DNA from: Synechococcus sp. PCC 7335
Lineage (GTDB): Bacteria > Cyanobacteriota > Cyanobacteriia > Phormidesmidales > Phormidesmidaceae
Direction of reading: 5' to 3'
DNA length: 64,000 nt
Assembly: GCF_000155595.1 (NCBI RefSeq)
Contig: NZ_DS989904.1
Coordinates: 3,461,720 to 3,525,719, forward strand
Shown here one piece after another: positions 37,097 through 45,942 of this stretch. The translations under genes and the position numbers were made by a program. Below the pieces are notes generated by a model that had not been told where the DNA came from, made no database searches, and saw only the letters and a list, made by a program, of their open reading frames with translations. The first letter of the stretch is position 1, and the number at the start of each line of letters is the position of its first letter.

Positions 37097-39244
37097 ATGG
37101 CAACTTTTCTATTAGAAGTCGGTACCGAAGAACTCCCGGCCAGTTTTGTCAGCGAGGCGATCGCCCAATGGAAAAGTAAAATTCCAACTGATTTAAGCCA
37201 GCAGTTTATCGAGAGCGGGCAGATTGAATTCTACGCTACCCCCCGCCGTCTGGCCGTATTAATCCACGAATTGCCCGAGCGCCAGCCTACCCGCGAAGAA
37301 GAAGCCAAAGGTCCACCCGCTAAAGCTGCCTATAAAGGCGGTAAGCCAACCAAAGCCGCAACGGGATTTGCCGCTTCTAAAGGGGTAAGTGTTGACCAGC
37401 TAGAAGTGCGCAATACGGATAAAGGCGAGTTTGTATTTGTGCGGCAAACGATCCCTGGTCGCCAGACAGCTGAACTCCTCCAAGCCATGGTGCCAGAGTG
37501 GGTGCTAGGGCTAGAGGGCAGTCGGTTTATGCGATGGGGAGACGGCGACCTACGCTTCCCGCGTCCGATTCGTTCGCTCGTAACGCTATTAGATACCCAG
37601 CTGATACCCGTGAGCTTAGAAAATGGATCTGAGGTATGTCAGAGCGATCGCACCACCACTGGCCACCGTGTCCTCCACCCAGAAAAAGTCAGCCTAGACA
37701 ACGCCCAAGACTATGTCAGTGCGCTCAAAAGTGCTTATGTCACGGTTGATCCCCTCGAACGAAAGACCATTATTCTCGATCAAGTAGCCGAAGTTGCTAG
37801 CAGTGTCGATGGTCATGCAGTGATTAACGAAGACCTATTAGCCGAAGTGGTCGATTTAGTCGAATGGCCAACTGCCATCATTGGTAAATTTGACGAGGAA
37901 TTCCTAGCGCTGCCCTCCAAAGTCACGATCACTGAGATGGAGAGTCATCAGCGCTATTTTCCTGTCCGGCCTTCCACCGATACTGATCAACTGTTGCCTT
38001 ATTTCATTACGGTGTCTAATGGCGATCCGGCCAAATCTGCTCTGATTACTCAAGGTAACGAGCGGGTGATTCGCGCCCGTCTGGCTGATGGTAAATTTTT
38101 CTTCGACGCTGACCAAAAGCAGCCCTTTGCTGACTACCTACCCCAGCTTGAAACCGTCACGTTTGAAGCTCAGCTAGGGTCCGTTCGTGAAAAAGTCAGC
38201 CGTATTGAAAAAGTCACTAGCTTGCTGAGCGACCAGCTTGGCCTCAGCCCAAAGCAAAAGCAGCAGGCTATTCGCGCCGCCCAGCTTTGCAAGGCTGATT
38301 TAGTGACTCAGATGGTGGGCGAATTTCCCGAATTACAGGGCTACATCGGTCAAAAGTACGCGGCTAATAGCGGTGAGCCCGCAGCCGTCGCTGATGCCAT
38401 CTACGAACACTATCTACCTAGGGGCGCAGGAGATAGTCTGCCCCAAACGTTGATTGGTCAAGTCGTCGGTATTGCCGATCGTCTCGATACGCTCGTGAGC
38501 ATTTTTAGTATTGGAAAATTGCCAAAAGGCTCTAGCGATCCCTTTGCGCTGCGGCGAGCAGCGAATGCTGTAATTACCATTGTTTGGGATGCAGACCTGC
38601 CACTGAAGCTATATCCCGTTTTGACTCAGGTTGTAGAAGACTTTGCCGCGTCTCGAGAAGGCGTAGATCCAGACGCGCTCATGGCCCTGTTGATAGATTT
38701 CTTTGACCAGCGAATACGAACGCTGCTACAAGACAATCTAGAGATTGATTACGATCTGGTGAATGCGATCTTTGGTCAAGATAAACACTATCAGCTGCGA
38801 TCGCTGACCGATTTGCTAGATGTACGCGATCGCGCTACCTTCCTTCAATCCATTCGCAACGACGCGCGTTTAGCCGTCCTCTACGAAACTGTCAACCGCG
38901 CTGCCAAACTAGCCGTCAAAGGCGAGTTGGATACCGACATCCTCGACCCAGAAGGAATAGTAGATCCCACCCTTTTCGAGCAGCCTTCTGAGCAGGCCTT
39001 CTATGACAGTTTACAAACCCTTTTACCACAGACTCAGGCAGCTCAAGCCGAGCGTGATTACAGCAAACTCATCACTGGACTAGAGCAGGCAGCGCCTACG
39101 GTAGCAAATTTCTTCGATGGCGACACCAGCGTCATGGTGATGGCTGAAGAGACGGCGGTTCGTCAGAATCGACTTAACCTGCTAGGTCTTTTGCGTAACC
39201 ATGCCAGGGTGCTAGCGGACTTTGGAGAAATTGTCAAAAGCTAA
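37097..39244 (+). CDS. glyS: Glycine--tRNA ligase beta subunit
   Basis: 715 residues, the expected size for the beta chain of the alpha2beta2 glycyl-tRNA synthetase, which handles tRNA binding and supports aminoacylation in the cytoplasm. The start [19 protein letters not shown] is diagnostic, as are [23 protein letters not shown] (HD-type domain) and [20 protein letters not shown] (460-480), followed by a C-terminal DALR-like anticodon domain. The alpha chain gene (glyQ) is not in the window. It is divergent from the DUF3110 gene (175 bp); murD follows 102 bp later. Confidence 0.97.
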   Translation: MATFLLEVGTEELPASFVSEAIAQWKSKIPTDLSQQFIESGQIEFYATPRRLAVLIHELPERQPTREEEAKGPPAKAAYKGGKPTKAATGFAASKGVSVDQLEVRNTDKGEFVFVRQTIPGRQTAELLQAMVPEWVLGLEGSRFMRWGDGDLRFPRPIRSLVTLLDTQLIPVSLENGSEVCQSDRTTTGHRVLHPEKVSLDNAQDYVSALKSAYVTVDPLERKTIILDQVAEVASSVDGHAVINEDLLAEVVDLVEWPTAIIGKFDEEFLALPSKVTITEMESHQRYFPVRPSTDTDQLLPYFITVSNGDPAKSALITQGNERVIRARLADGKFFFDADQKQPFADYLPQLETVTFEAQLGSVREKVSRIEKVTSLLSDQLGLSPKQKQQAIRAAQLCKADLVTQMVGEFPELQGYIGQKYAANSGEPAAVADAIYEHYLPRGAGDSLPQTLIGQVVGIADRLDTLVSIFSIGKLPKGSSDPFALRRAANAVITIVWDADLPLKLYPVLTQVVEDFAASREGVDPDALMALLIDFFDQRIRTLLQDNLEIDYDLVNAIFGQDKHYQLRSLTDLLDVRDRATFLQSIRNDARLAVLYETVNRAAKLAVKGELDTDILDPEGIVDPTLFEQPSEQAFYDSLQTLLPQTQAAQAERDYSKLITGLEQAAPTVANFFDGDTSVMVMAEETAVRQNRLNLLGLLRNHARVLADFGEIVKS

Positions 39245-39346
39245 CCAAATTTTTAGTGGTTGCTTAAAGACCAATTAACTCCAGCTATGAGTTTTCTGCA
39301 CTGATCGAACCAAGCGATCTATTCATCGTTCATTCTACGTCCCTTC

Positions 39347-40720
39347 ATGAAAACCGCTCACGTTATTGGTCTTGGCCGTTCTGGAATTGCCGCCGCTCGG
39401 GTTCTTGCTCGTCAAGGCTATGTGGTAACGCTAAGTGATCGCGGCGCAGCTCAACGGCATCAATCCGATGCTCGGCGGCTAAAAGATGAGGGCATCACCG
39501 TCAAACTCAACTACGCTTTTGATCCTCAAGTTGCTAAAGACAGCGGGCTCGATCTCTTAGTCGTCAGCCCTGGCGTACCCTGGGATGCACCCGCTTTAGT
39601 GACGGCTCGCAAGCTAGGGATTGAAACCCTTGGTGAAATGGAGCTTGCCTGGAGAGCCTTGCGCGACCGGCCTTGGGTCGGCATTACTGGCACAAATGGC
39701 AAAACCACAACGACGGCCCTAGTAGCCGCTATTTTCAAGGCCGCCGGGTTAAATGCGCCCGCCTGCGGCAATATTGGCTATGCGGCCTGCGAGCTAGCGT
39801 TAACAGAGTCCCCCGACTGGGTGATTGCTGAACTTAGCAGCTATCAGATTGAGGCATCAGCTTCCCTGGCACCGACGATTGGCATTTGGACAACTTTCAC
39901 ACCCGATCACCTCAGTCGTCATAAGACCGTTGAGAATTACTACAGCATCAAGGCGTCACTCCTAGCGCGATCGCAATCGGTGATTATCAACGGTGACGAT
40001 CTAACGCTACAGCGCAAAGCTCAAGAACATTCCTCCTCTCGGCATCACTGGACCTGCATCGAGGGTAAAGATGCGCTAGCGCCGATTGTAGTTGACACCT
40101 ATATAGAAGATGGCTGGGTGATCCATAAAGGCGAGCAGATCGTAGAGACCAAAGCGCTACGGATGGTTGGTACCCACAACCAGCAGAATTTACTATTAGC
40201 CGTAGCCGCAGCCAGACTAGCGGGGATCGATCGAAGGGCGATCGCCTTAGGCGTTGCCAGCTTTCCGGGTGTCTCCCATCGTCTAGAGCACATCTGCACC
40301 TGGCGAGGGATAGATTTCATCAACGACAGCAAAGCCACCAACTACGACGCGGCCGAAGTTGGTCTCAGATCTGTTGCAGAGCCGATCATATTAATCGCCG
40401 GCGGCGCTCAAAAAGACGGTGACGATACCATATGGATTGATCGCATCAAAGAAAAAGCAGTGGCCGTTCTGCTAGTAGGTGACGCGGCTGGGCCCTTTGC
40501 CAAAAGACTTGAAGAGGCTGACTATCACAACTACGAGATTGTTCAAACGATTGATCGCGCCGTCGCTCGCAGTACTGAACTGAGTACCGAATTAAACAAA
40601 CAGCCTATTAAAACCGTTCTCCTCTCTCCTGCCTGTGCCAGCTTTGATCAATATCTCAACTTTGAAGTTCGCGGTGATGACTTTCGCCAGATCTGTACCA
40701 AGTACCTCGGAGAACTTTGA
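39347..40720 (+). CDS. murD: UDP-N-acetylmuramoyl-L-alanine--D-glutamate ligase
   Basis: Cytoplasmic Mur ligase adding D-glutamate to UDP-MurNAc-L-Ala in peptidoglycan synthesis. 457 residues, normal length. The N-terminal Rossmann-like domain starts HVIGLGRSGIAAARVL; the ATP site is GITGTNGKTTTT (112-123); the central acid site is AELSSYQIE; FTPDHLSRH and GVSHRLEHI, DFINDSKATN are the ligase signatures of the middle and C-terminal domains. It follows glyS with a 102-bp gap on the same strand. A 512-bp spacer follows. Confidence 0.97.
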   Translation: MKTAHVIGLGRSGIAAARVLARQGYVVTLSDRGAAQRHQSDARRLKDEGITVKLNYAFDPQVAKDSGLDLLVVSPGVPWDAPALVTARKLGIETLGEMELAWRALRDRPWVGITGTNGKTTTTALVAAIFKAAGLNAPACGNIGYAACELALTESPDWVIAELSSYQIEASASLAPTIGIWTTFTPDHLSRHKTVENYYSIKASLLARSQSVIINGDDLTLQRKAQEHSSSRHHWTCIEGKDALAPIVVDTYIEDGWVIHKGEQIVETKALRMVGTHNQQNLLLAVAAARLAGIDRRAIALGVASFPGVSHRLEHICTWRGIDFINDSKATNYDAAEVGLRSVAEPIILIAGGAQKDGDDTIWIDRIKEKAVAVLLVGDAAGPFAKRLEEADYHNYEIVQTIDRAVARSTELSTELNKQPIKTVLLSPACASFDQYLNFEVRGDDFRQICTKYLGEL

Positions 40721-41232
40721 TCAAAGCGATATAGATAAAATATAGAGTTCAAATATAGATTAAAGCGATACAAAGCCATAGGGTATAAACCATAGAGCTT
40801 TAAGCCAAGCTCGAAAAGCATAGCGTTTGACTTTGTTCGCTCCGCAGTTGACTAGAGAAATTTCAATAGAACAGCTAGGGAAAATAGTAAGCTATCGAGC
40901 TAATCGAAAAAGGTATAAAATTCCACAACTTATCTTGATTTGAGCGTTAGAATTCTATTGCACTAATTGTTTAACGCGATACTCCTAGATAGGTCTACCT
41001 TTGATAGATCTACTCTATACATAGAGATACATAGAGGTCGCTACATAGAGGTTGCTTGGTTAGGTCGAGAAATAGTCAATCATCAGGCTGTTTATATTTA
41101 TTTGGACTAAGGTTCGTAAGTGAAATAGGGCTTCCGTCCAGATCGCCTATCGCCTGTCTTCACCTAGTTGCATAAACGAGTTAGTTTACGCAAACTAGTA
41201 CCTATGCTCCGCTGTTTTTTAGAAGAAAGGTT
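40721..41232. promoter_or_regulatory. 512-bp spacer upstream of the oxidase operon
   Basis: No gene seen. The first 130 bp are AT-rich with repeated TATAGA/AAAGCGATA strings. Three copies of TACATAGAG sit at 41018-41026, 41028-41036 and 41042-41050; the last two form a 14-bp tandem repeat. The oxidase operon promoter must lie here; I cannot name a binding factor. Confidence 0.5.
41018..41055. repeat. TACATAGAG repeats upstream of the oxidase operon
   Basis: TACATAGAG at 41018-41026, 41028-41036 and 41042-41050. The units TACATAGAGGTCGC (41028-41041) and TACATAGAGGTTGC (41042-41055) are tandem with one mismatch. Confidence 0.8.
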
Positions 41233-41736
41233 GTGTTCGAAAATTTACTTCCTCCGCTAAATAACCATAACTTGCCCTACCCCGATACGATTCATCCGAT
41301 TGTGGTGCATTTTGTGATCGCAATGGTGCTATTTGCCGTCGTCTGCGATGGAATCGGCTATTTCACCAAGAATCCTCGGCTGCATGAAGCAGGTTGGTGG
41401 AATATGGTCTTTGCCACTATCTCTATATTCATTGCCATCGTGTTTGGGCAAGTAGAAGCAGGGTTATCTATGCCTTATGCCGCAGCCGCTGGGGATCTGA
41501 ATTTGCATACGCTACTCGGCTGGTCACTCTCCGGCATTTTGGCGGCCATCACGGGTTGGCGTTACATCATTCGGTTAAACTCACCTGGAAAACTGCCGGC
41601 AGCCTACATCGGCATGAACGCAGTGCTAACAGTGATTGTGCTCTACCAGGTTTACTTGGGTGACAAGCTGGTATGGGTCTATGGTCTGCATACCGAGGCA
41701 GTCGTAGAAGCAGCGCGAGCAGGGCTAGTAAAGTAA
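41233..41736 (+). CDS. DUF2231 membrane protein A of the oxidase operon
   Basis: 167 residues with four predicted helices (about 24-43, 55-74, 90-107, 122-143). The conserved motif TIHPIVVHFVIAM (20-32) is the DUF2231 signature; a second His is at LNLHTLLGW. GTG at 41233 is the start; AAGAAAGG is only 2-3 nt upstream, so an alternative start is possible. It overlaps the next gene by one base (TAATG), so the two are translationally coupled. The conserved membrane histidines could bind haem, which is speculative. Position at the head of a terminal oxidase operon suggests a role in its assembly or electron supply. Confidence 0.82.
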   Translation: MFENLLPPLNNHNLPYPDTIHPIVVHFVIAMVLFAVVCDGIGYFTKNPRLHEAGWWNMVFATISIFIAIVFGQVEAGLSMPYAAAAGDLNLHTLLGWSLSGILAAITGWRYIIRLNSPGKLPAAYIGMNAVLTVIVLYQVYLGDKLVWVYGLHTEAVVEAARAGLVK

Positions 41737-42410
41737 TGTTTGATCTTGGATTACGCTTCCCGATGCCACTTCTATTAGAAGGGAATGGTCTGCCCTATGG
41801 GATTCCGATTCATCCTAATCTGGTGCATTTGACGTTGGGTCTATTTATTGTGGCGATCGCCTTCGATATTGTCGCAGCGCTCTACCCCCTAGAAAAACCC
41901 ATCTTCAAGTTTCTAGCGATTCCTGTTACTAGCGCCGGACTCTACGACGTAGGCTGGTTCAATATGGTTGCAGCGGCAATCATCACTTTCTTTACAGTTG
42001 CCGCTGGCTTTTACGAAATTCTCCTAGCTGAACCACCAGAGGATGTGCTCAGTCCCTGGGGACTAAACGCCACCGACACGATGGTATGGCACGGCTTAGG
42101 CGGTGTGTTGCTATTGGCACTAATTGTCGGTATGACCGTTTGGCGTGGGTTCCAGCGCTATCTATGGCGAGAAGATAGAGCCAGGCAGGTGGAATGGAGC
42201 TATTTAGTCTCTGGGCTGCTGATCTTTGGACTCATGTTTGCACAGGGCACTTTGGGTGCGCATTTAGGGAGCGACTTTGGTGTTCATATCACTGCCGATC
42301 GGCTGATTCGCGCCGGACTAGATCCCAACAGCATAGATAAAAACCTCGCCGATGAGGCGTTGACCAAGCCACCCAAGATTGGAACCAGAGAGCTTGGCCC
42401 CAAAGACTGA
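41736..42410 (+). CDS. DUF2231 membrane protein B of the oxidase operon
   Basis: Start placed at the ATG at 41736, whose A is shared with the stop codon of the preceding gene (TAATG), giving 224 residues. It is a paralogue of the preceding protein: IPIHPNLVHLTLGLFI near residue 25 corresponds to its IHPIVVHF motif, and TMVWHGLGGVLL to its NLHTLLGW motif, with four or five helices. The C-terminal extension is hydrophilic. It lies 199 bp before subunit II. The conserved pair of DUF2231 genes before an ARTO-type oxidase also occurs, as I recall, in heterocystous cyanobacteria next to cox3. Confidence 0.82.
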   Translation: MFDLGLRFPMPLLLEGNGLPYGIPIHPNLVHLTLGLFIVAIAFDIVAALYPLEKPIFKFLAIPVTSAGLYDVGWFNMVAAAIITFFTVAAGFYEILLAEPPEDVLSPWGLNATDTMVWHGLGGVLLLALIVGMTVWRGFQRYLWREDRARQVEWSYLVSGLLIFGLMFAQGTLGAHLGSDFGVHITADRLIRAGLDPNSIDKNLADEALTKPPKIGTRELGPKD

Positions 42411-42609
42411 TGCGCCCTAAGGGGAGCTCGCGAATTGGAGCTAGATAGGTACAGCCTAAACAATCCGGTCAAAACAAGCCAAAACAACTTGAACCGAAGA
42501 TTAAAACTTCAAAAATGAATAATCAAAAGATTAGAGCCAGAAACCCTTTAAACCGATTAGCCTAATAAAAATTAGCTGACAAGCAGAAGCAAACAAGTCT
42601 AGAGGTTAC

Positions 42610-43608
42610 GTGAATACTAACGACGGAACTAGCCAAACCCCTGAACCTAGAACGAGAAACTTAGGGAGAGTCCTAAATCGCCGTCGGATCCTAGGGCTCG
42701 CTAGCTTAGCGGCAGGTAACTTTGCCATTAGCGTCTGGATGGGTCAAGAGGCTTACAAATGGCTGCCGCCACAGGCTTCCTCAGAAGCGGTGCTAGTTGA
42801 TAAGCTATTTAGCTTTATGACGGCAGTTGGCACTTTCATTTTTATTGGCGTTGTCGGTACGCTGCTCTATTCAATGATTTTTCAGCGAGCGGCCAAATAC
42901 GACAACAGTGACGGTCCGCCAATCGAGGGCAACGTCAAGCTAGAGGTGATTTGGACTGCGGTTCCGATCATGCTGATTATTTGGATTGGCACGGTCAGCT
43001 ACAAGACTTATGACCAAATGAGCATCCTGGGCACTATTGCCCCAAAGGTAATGGCAACCGTAGATACCGTGCCCGGAGAACCAAGAAAGCCCGTGCCCGG
43101 AGATATCTCGCCCACTGATAATCCTGCGCCGATTGAAGTTCATTCTCGCCAATGGTCTTGGGAGTTTTACTATCCCGATCAAAATGTCAGTAGCACCGAG
43201 CTACACTTACCGCTTAACCAAAGGGCTAGGTTTAAGCTCACCTCAGATGATGTACTACATGGCTTCTACGTTCCTGCCTTTCGAGTAAAGCAAGATATCG
43301 TTCCTGGTAAAGAAATTGACTTTGCCCTGACGCCGATTCGAGCAGGTCGCTATCGACTGCGCGACTCCGAATATAGCGGTACTTATTTTGCCTCGAACCA
43401 AACTAATGTGGTGGTGGAATCAGAAGAAGAGTATCAGCAGTGGCTAGGTGCGATCGCTCAGAATCCGCCGCAAGCCGCTGAGAATATTGCCTACGAAGAA
43501 TTTTCACAGGCCGAACAAGGCACCATCAGCCTCGGTTGGGCCACCGTCAAACCCGCGCCCGCGCCCATCGTCAACCACACCAGTTCAGAGAAGGATCCCT
43601 ATGAGTAA
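42610..43608 (+). CDS. ctaC2: Terminal oxidase subunit II, CuA ligands lost (ARTO type)
   Basis: 332 residues, GTG start at 42610 with AGAGG 4 nt upstream. Two membrane helices (about 66-90 and 112-130) precede a cupredoxin domain (QWSWEFYYPD, 181-190). In ordinary subunit II the CuA site reads CAELCGxYHxxM; here the aligned stretch is DSEYSGTYFASN (252-263), so Cys, Cys, His and Met become D252, S256, F260 and N263; only E254 and His217 (DVLHGF) remain. CuA cannot form, so electrons must come from quinol or another donor, as reported for cyanobacterial ARTO and E. coli CyoA. Its stop overlaps the subunit I start by 8 bp. Confidence 0.93.
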   Translation: MNTNDGTSQTPEPRTRNLGRVLNRRRILGLASLAAGNFAISVWMGQEAYKWLPPQASSEAVLVDKLFSFMTAVGTFIFIGVVGTLLYSMIFQRAAKYDNSDGPPIEGNVKLEVIWTAVPIMLIIWIGTVSYKTYDQMSILGTIAPKVMATVDTVPGEPRKPVPGDISPTDNPAPIEVHSRQWSWEFYYPDQNVSSTELHLPLNQRARFKLTSDDVLHGFYVPAFRVKQDIVPGKEIDFALTPIRAGRYRLRDSEYSGTYFASNQTNVVVESEEEYQQWLGAIAQNPPQAAENIAYEEFSQAEQGTISLGWATVKPAPAPIVNHTSSEKDPYE

Positions 43609-45331
43609 CGTATCACTGGAGGCTAGGCCATCAGAGCAACAAACCCCCACCCCCGAACCAGGCGCCCCGAACAACTGGCGTAGATTCTTTAGCTTCAGCA
43701 CCGATCACAAAGTCATCGGTATTCAGTACATTGTTACCGCCTTCATTTTCTTTCTGTTTGGCGGTCTGCTAGCAATGATCATGCGCGGCGAGCTAATCAC
43801 TCCCCCAGCTGACTTGGTCGATCGCACCGTCTACAACGGACTCTTCACCATGCACGGCACGATCATGCTGTTCATGTGGACCTTCCCGATGCTGAACGGG
43901 CTGGCCAACTATCTTGTGCCGCTGATGATTGGTGCTAGAGATATGGCCTTTCCCCGGTTGAATGCCGCTGCTTTTTGGCTAGTGCCCGTTTTTGGCGTGA
44001 TCTTGACCGCCAGCTTCTTCATTCCTGGTGGCCCTTCTCAGTCTGGCTGGTGGGCCTATCCGCCTGTCAGCCTGCAGAATCCTACTGGCAATTTGATCAA
44101 CGGTCAGGCGCTATGGCTATTGGCCGTCGCTCTCTCAGGCGTCTCTTCGATTATGGGGGCAGTCAATATCGTCACCACCATCATTAGAATGCGCGCACCG
44201 GGTATGGGATGGTTTCAGATGCCAGCTTTTTGCTGGACGGTCTTCTCCGCTCAGATGATTCAGTTAATTGGACTGCCCGCGCTCACCGCAGGTGCAGTCA
44301 TGCTGCTGCTCGATCTGACCGTAGGCACTAGCTTCTTCGATCCAACCAAGGGCGGCGACCCGGTTCTATACCAGCACTTTTTCTGGTTCTACTCTCACCC
44401 GGCCGTCTATGTAATCATTTTGCCCATCTTTGGCGTATTTTCAGAAGTCTTTCCAGTCTATGCCCGTAAGCCACTCTTTGGGTATCGAGTCGTCGCTATC
44501 TCTTCTGTGCTGATTACCATACTGAGTCTGATCGTCTGGGTTCACCACATGTTTGCTAGCGGTACGCCTGGTTGGATGCGGATGTTATTCATGTTTACAA
44601 CCATGGCAATCTCTGTGCCTACGGGGATCAAGGTATTTGCCTGGGTAGCAACGGTGTGGGGCGGCAAGCTGCGACTCACTAGCGCCATGCTTTTCGCCCT
44701 AGGTGGTCTGACGACGTTCTTATTTGCGGGCATCACTGGCATCATGCTCTCTTCAGCGCCGTTTGATATTCATGTCAACAACACCTACTTTGTCGTCGGG
44801 CACTTTCACTACGTCATCAACGGCGCGGTGGTGATGGGCTTCTATGCAGCAATCTATCACTGGTTCCCTAAGATGACCGGACGGATGTATTACGAGGGTT
44901 TAGGCAAGCTACATTTTGCGCTCACCTTCATTGGCATCAACTTGATCTTTCTTCCCATGCATCCGCTCGGCCTGATGGGAATGCCAAGACGCGTAGCTTC
45001 TTACGATCCTGAGTTTGCCTCTTTGAATGTAATTGCGAGCCTAGGTGGATTTCTGCTGGGGGTTTCGACGTTGCCCTTTATTCTCAATATGCTCAGTTCC
45101 TGGACCCAAGGCGATAAGGCCGGAGACAATCCCTGGCGGGCAATTGGGCTAGAGTGGCTAGTCTCTTCGCCGCCACCACATGAGAACTTTGAAGAGATTC
45201 CCATAATTGTCTCTCCACCATACGGTTATGGCAGCGATGAACCGCTAGTGTCGAATAATCCTGGAGGCACCTCTGGCGAAGAATCTAAAAGAACGCCCAT
45301 TGCGAATCTAGCAGGGGAAACCAACTCATGA
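43601..45331 (+). CDS. ctaD2: Terminal oxidase subunit I (ARTO type)
   Basis: Haem-copper oxygen reductase catalytic subunit, 576 residues from the ATG at 43601, with 12 membrane helices. Ligands: His85 (TMHGTIMLF) and His403 for the low-spin haem, His401 (VVGHFHYV) for the high-spin haem, and His266 (YSHPAVY), His315 and His316 (WVHHMF) for CuB; Tyr270 is the cross-linked tyrosine. The loop reads YSHPAVY rather than GHPEVY, the pattern of A2-type oxidases lacking the D-channel Glu. It overlaps subunit II by 8 bp and subunit III by ATGA (4 bp). Reduces O2 to water while pumping protons in the cytoplasmic or thylakoid membrane. Confidence 0.95.
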   Translation: MSNVSLEARPSEQQTPTPEPGAPNNWRRFFSFSTDHKVIGIQYIVTAFIFFLFGGLLAMIMRGELITPPADLVDRTVYNGLFTMHGTIMLFMWTFPMLNGLANYLVPLMIGARDMAFPRLNAAAFWLVPVFGVILTASFFIPGGPSQSGWWAYPPVSLQNPTGNLINGQALWLLAVALSGVSSIMGAVNIVTTIIRMRAPGMGWFQMPAFCWTVFSAQMIQLIGLPALTAGAVMLLLDLTVGTSFFDPTKGGDPVLYQHFFWFYSHPAVYVIILPIFGVFSEVFPVYARKPLFGYRVVAISSVLITILSLIVWVHHMFASGTPGWMRMLFMFTTMAISVPTGIKVFAWVATVWGGKLRLTSAMLFALGGLTTFLFAGITGIMLSSAPFDIHVNNTYFVVGHFHYVINGAVVMGFYAAIYHWFPKMTGRMYYEGLGKLHFALTFIGINLIFLPMHPLGLMGMPRRVASYDPEFASLNVIASLGGFLLGVSTLPFILNMLSSWTQGDKAGDNPWRAIGLEWLVSSPPPHENFEEIPIIVSPPYGYGSDEPLVSNNPGGTSGEESKRTPIANLAGETNS

Positions 45332-45939
45332 GTACAACTAGCATGGATTCAACCTTGAATACAAAGTCAGCCGCTCTAGAGAGCCATGAAGAAGAACACG
45401 AAGACCATCGTTTATTTGGTTTTGTTGTTTTCTTACTGTCAGAAAGCGTTATCTTCTTCAGCTTTTTCGTTGGCTACATCGTCTTTAAAACCAATGCCGG
45501 TGACTGGCTACCTACGGGGTTTGAAGGACTAGAGGTTCGTGAGCCGCTAATCAATACAGCTGTGCTAGTTTCTAGTAGCTTTGTCATCTACTTTGCTGAG
45601 CGCTTTCTACACAAAGACAACCTCTGGGGCTTTCGCATCTTCTGGCTGCTGACGATGGCGATGGGTAGCTTTTTCCTCTATGGCCAAGCTGTAGAGTGGA
45701 TGGGTCTGCCGTTTGGCTTTACCTCGGGTGTATTCGGTGGCATGTTCTACCTACTCACTGGCTTTCACGGACTACATGTTTTTACAGGCGTATTGCTTCA
45801 AGGCATCATGCTGGGCCGCTCTTTTATCCCTAACAATTACGAAGAAGGAGAGTTTGGCGTAGAAGCGACATCGTGGTTCTGGCACTTTGTCGATGTGATT
45901 TGGATTTTGTTGTTTATTTTGATTTACGTCTGGCAGTAG
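45328..45939 (+). CDS. ctaE2: Terminal oxidase subunit III
   Basis: 203 residues with five membrane helices, the short bacterial form. The N-terminus is hydrophilic; the conserved core has VVFLLSESVIFFSFFVGY, the FHGLHVFTGV signature and EATSWFWHFVDVIWILLFIL near the C-terminus. The start ATG overlaps the subunit I stop (ATGA). Subunit III stabilises subunit I and its proton uptake. The GMC oxidoreductase starts 3 bp after its stop, so the two are in one transcript. Confidence 0.95.
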   Translation: MSTTSMDSTLNTKSAALESHEEEHEDHRLFGFVVFLLSESVIFFSFFVGYIVFKTNAGDWLPTGFEGLEVREPLINTAVLVSSSFVIYFAERFLHKDNLWGFRIFWLLTMAMGSFFLYGQAVEWMGLPFGFTSGVFGGMFYLLTGFHGLHVFTGVLLQGIMLGRSFIPNNYEEGEFGVEATSWFWHFVDVIWILLFILIYVWQ

Positions 45940-45942
45940 CGA

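Noticed and set aside
36922-37098. N-terminal extension of the DUF3110 protein to 37098
   Set aside because: The extension is not DUF3110-like and would overlap the glyS start; the ATG at 36921 begins the conserved domain.
43448-43600. N-terminal extension of oxidase subunit I
   Set aside because: The 51 extra residues are an Arg/Pro-rich reading of the subunit II gene in another frame; the ATG at 43601 fits the operon overlap.
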